Shown here: one piece after another, positions 34,644-35,839 of the stretch
Layout of the letters: each line of letters begins with the position of its first letter
Position numbering within the stretch: the first letter of the stretch is position 1
From: Bacillota bacterium
GTDB lineage: Bacteria; Bacillota; Sulfobacillia; Sulfobacillales; Sulfobacillaceae
NCBI GenBank assembly: GCA_021797515.1
Contig: JAJZZP010000174.1
Span: forward strand, 1-35,839
DNA length: 35,839 nucleotides
Direction of reading: 5' to 3'
Translations under genes and position numbers: made by a program
Notes under the pieces: model-generated
Told to the model about the DNA's origin: nothing
The model's input: only the letters and a program-made list of their open reading frames with translations
Database searches by the model: none

Positions 34644-35081
34644 ATGGTGAAATTGTCAGGAGAGATGGCCGGTCGCAACGACATCGAATTCGACGCGGTG
34701 GTTAGTGACCTCAACGCACTCGCCTTGACTATTCCGGGACTCTCACAAATCGAATGGCCTACGCAAGAGAACTTTCGTGGCCGCATGAAGCTGAAATTGC
34801 CGGTGGGTATGATGACGAGCCGCATTGAAGGAAGCGTAAAACGGGGCAACGGATCGTTGAATATTGGGATCAAAGGGCGCGTGGTCAATGTGGCTGGGGG
34901 ATTTGAGGCAACCGTGCTCTTGACAGGAGAGTCGGGGCATTTTGCCTACGAGCTTACTGCACAATTTGCGGGATGGCTGGCATCGCTGGGCGATGGACTT
35001 TTACAGTCCATAATGACCTCGCAGGCTCGCGAGTTTGAGGGAAATTTTGTCGAATTGTTGACCGTGTTAAACAAAAAATGA
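34644..35081 (+). CDS. CoxG-like SRPBCC protein
   Basis: A 145-residue protein of the CoxG family (carbon monoxide dehydrogenase subunit G, START/SRPBCC lipid-binding fold). Seen: the N-terminal MVKLSGEMAG strand, an aromatic/Pro segment, the MKLKLPVG strand, and a late FAYELTAQFAGWLASLGDGLL helix-forming segment followed by a long C-terminal helix. CoxG proteins associate with Mo-hydroxylases at the membrane and have been linked to quinone handling. GAGGAGGGG is six bases before ATG 34644; ATG 34620 lies ahead of that site. It suggests one of the two Mo enzymes here passes electrons to the membrane. Confidence 0.75.
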   Translation: MVKLSGEMAGRNDIEFDAVVSDLNALALTIPGLSQIEWPTQENFRGRMKLKLPVGMMTSRIEGSVKRGNGSLNIGIKGRVVNVAGGFEATVLLTGESGHFAYELTAQFAGWLASLGDGLLQSIMTSQAREFEGNFVELLTVLNKK

Positions 35082-35096
35082 AAGGGGGCTACTTCG

Positions 35097-35744
35097 ATGG
35101 CCGATGCGGGATTGCCCAATGCGACACAGAATCCTCGATTTTCTGGTATTCGGACTTTTATGCGACTGCCCTACATTGAAGAACCCACCAAATGGGGTGA
35201 GGCGGATGTGGCGGTAGTAGGCATTCCCTTTGACACGGCGACTAGCTACCGACCGGGAGCACGATTCGGACCCGCCGGAATTCGTGATATTTCTACCCTG
35301 CTACGTCCCTCCAATCAATACCATCGTTTGAATGCTTTTAACAAACTGAAGGTCATCGATATCGGCGATATTGCGGCCATTCCGGCAGATATTCATCGCT
35401 CTTATGACATGATTAAAACAATGCAGGATCTTGCCGTGCATGACGTCGTACCGATTGGACTAGGAGGAGACCACTCAGTGTCCTTGGGGGAGATTAGAGG
35501 CTTTGTGAGTCATTATGGCCCGGTTGCACTTATTCACTTTGATGCGCATTGTGATACGTGGGACAACTATTGGGGAATTCGCTATACTCACGGCACAATC
35601 TTCCGACGAGCTTGCGAAGAGGGCCTCATTGTGCCTGAAAATTCTATCCAGGTAGGTATGCGAGGTACCGAGTATGAACCGGATGATCTTGATGCTTCGC
35701 GTGATCTCGGGTTTGAACATAATGCCCGCTTGACCCCCTCTTAG
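35097..35744 (+). pseudogene. Agmatinase/ureohydrolase, 3' end removed by an insertion sequence
   Basis: The first 207 residues are a good ureohydrolase (agmatinase, guanidinobutyrase or related). It has GGDHS with His126 and DAHCDTWD with Asp149, His151 and Asp153, numbers that equal the metal ligands of E. coli SpeB. After RDLGFE the frame runs into foreign palindromic DNA and stops eight residues later at TAG 35742. A normal enzyme has about 300 residues and needs two more metal-binding aspartates near 230, which are lost, so the product should be inactive. AAAGGGGG lies upstream of ATG. It is last in the N-heterocycle operon and would release urea or ammonia from a ureido or guanidino intermediate. 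Confidence 0.82.
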
Positions 35745-35839
35745 GCGATAGCCAAGAGGGGGTCAAGCGGGCGGCGGCTTCTTGGCCGCCTTGCGGGGTT
35801 TTTCTTTGGTCCCTTGGGCCTCGGCATAGCGCTTTACGG
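35718..35839 (-). mobile_element. End of an insertion sequence with palindromic terminus
   Basis: The ureohydrolase reading frame breaks at about 35718. The foreign DNA begins with a very stable palindrome: a 19-base arm (35724-35742) and its exact complement (35754-35772), extended inward by GGC/GCC around a GATA loop. Beyond it lies the C-terminal tail of a leftward protein. A gene cut by an end palindrome and a converging reading frame is the picture expected of an insertion sequence. The family cannot be named and the exact junction and target duplication are not visible. Confidence 0.65.
35763..35839 (-). CDS. Probable transposase, C-terminal tail only
   Basis: On the minus strand a frame open from the window edge encodes 24 residues ending at TGA 35765-35763. 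The tail is rich in Lys, Arg and Pro (KEKPRKAAKKPPPA), a style common at transposase C-termini. The stop codon lies inside the arm of the terminal palindrome. Identification rests on position within the insertion, not on a domain. Confidence 0.5.
   Translation of the reverse strand, partial: VKRYAEAQGTKEKPRKAAKKPPPA

Noticed and set aside
1..35839. CRISPR array, tRNA, rRNA or prophage genes
   Set aside because: I saw no regularly spaced direct repeats, no tRNA-like cloverleaf, no rRNA sequence and no phage structural genes while reading the window.

Overview
The window looks like a bacterial chromosome segment of roughly even base composition. Most genes have strong purine-rich ribosome binding sites (AAGGAGG, GGGAGGTG, AAAGGGGG types), and the gene families (Ugp-like ABC importer, PucR, NCS1, COG4280) fit a Gram-positive, Firmicutes-like organism. 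An acidophilic or thermophilic Sulfobacillus-type host is my guess from protein style; the sequence does not prove it. Both edges are mobile DNA: the 3' end of an IS605/IS1341-type tnpB lies at 1-253, and the end of another insertion sequence, with the tail of a probable transposase on the minus strand, lies at about 35718-35839.

Left part (421-3333). An MFS exporter reads rightward. A leftward two-gene unit follows: an FTR1-like membrane protein (COG4280 type) translationally coupled to a 60-residue membrane protein. A 750-base gene-free region then carries a good leftward promoter, a near-perfect 8+4+8 palindrome of Fur-box flavour, and a good rightward promoter for the next block.

Middle block (3334-18407). 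Fifteen genes read rightward with short gaps or overlaps. They are a UgpB-like lipoprotein and two permeases (no ATPase), an alkaline-phosphatase-superfamily phosphodiesterase, a glycerophosphodiester phosphodiesterase, SurE, a short-chain dehydrogenase (apparently starting at ATT), a metallo-beta-lactamase-fold hydrolase, an RbsD-type mutarotase, a CoA-transferase, a thiolase, a FabG/PhaB-like reductase, two tandem paralogous aldehyde dehydrogenases and a HAD phosphatase. The order suggests uptake of a phosphodiester or phosphorylated compound, dephosphorylation, oxidation of the released carbon skeleton, and entry into acetyl-CoA through a 3-ketoacyl-CoA. The exact substrate is unknown.

A MerR regulator and a DHA2-type drug exporter (18945-21087) form a separate efflux unit.

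Right block (21302-35839). This is an N-heterocycle, most likely purine, catabolic locus. It has a PucR regulator, a leftward M20 carbamoyl-amidohydrolase (AllC/HyuC type), a canonical three-subunit xanthine dehydrogenase, an NCS1 nucleobase permease, a second three-subunit molybdenum hydroxylase with altered active-site motifs, a cyclic amidohydrolase (allantoinase/dihydroorotase type), a CoxG-like protein and a ureohydrolase cut off by the right-hand insertion sequence. No uricase, hydroxyisourate hydrolase or OHCU decarboxylase is present. The second Mo enzyme and the dihydroorotase-like HxHxR motif of the amidohydrolase raise the possibility of a route other than the textbook urate-allantoin path.
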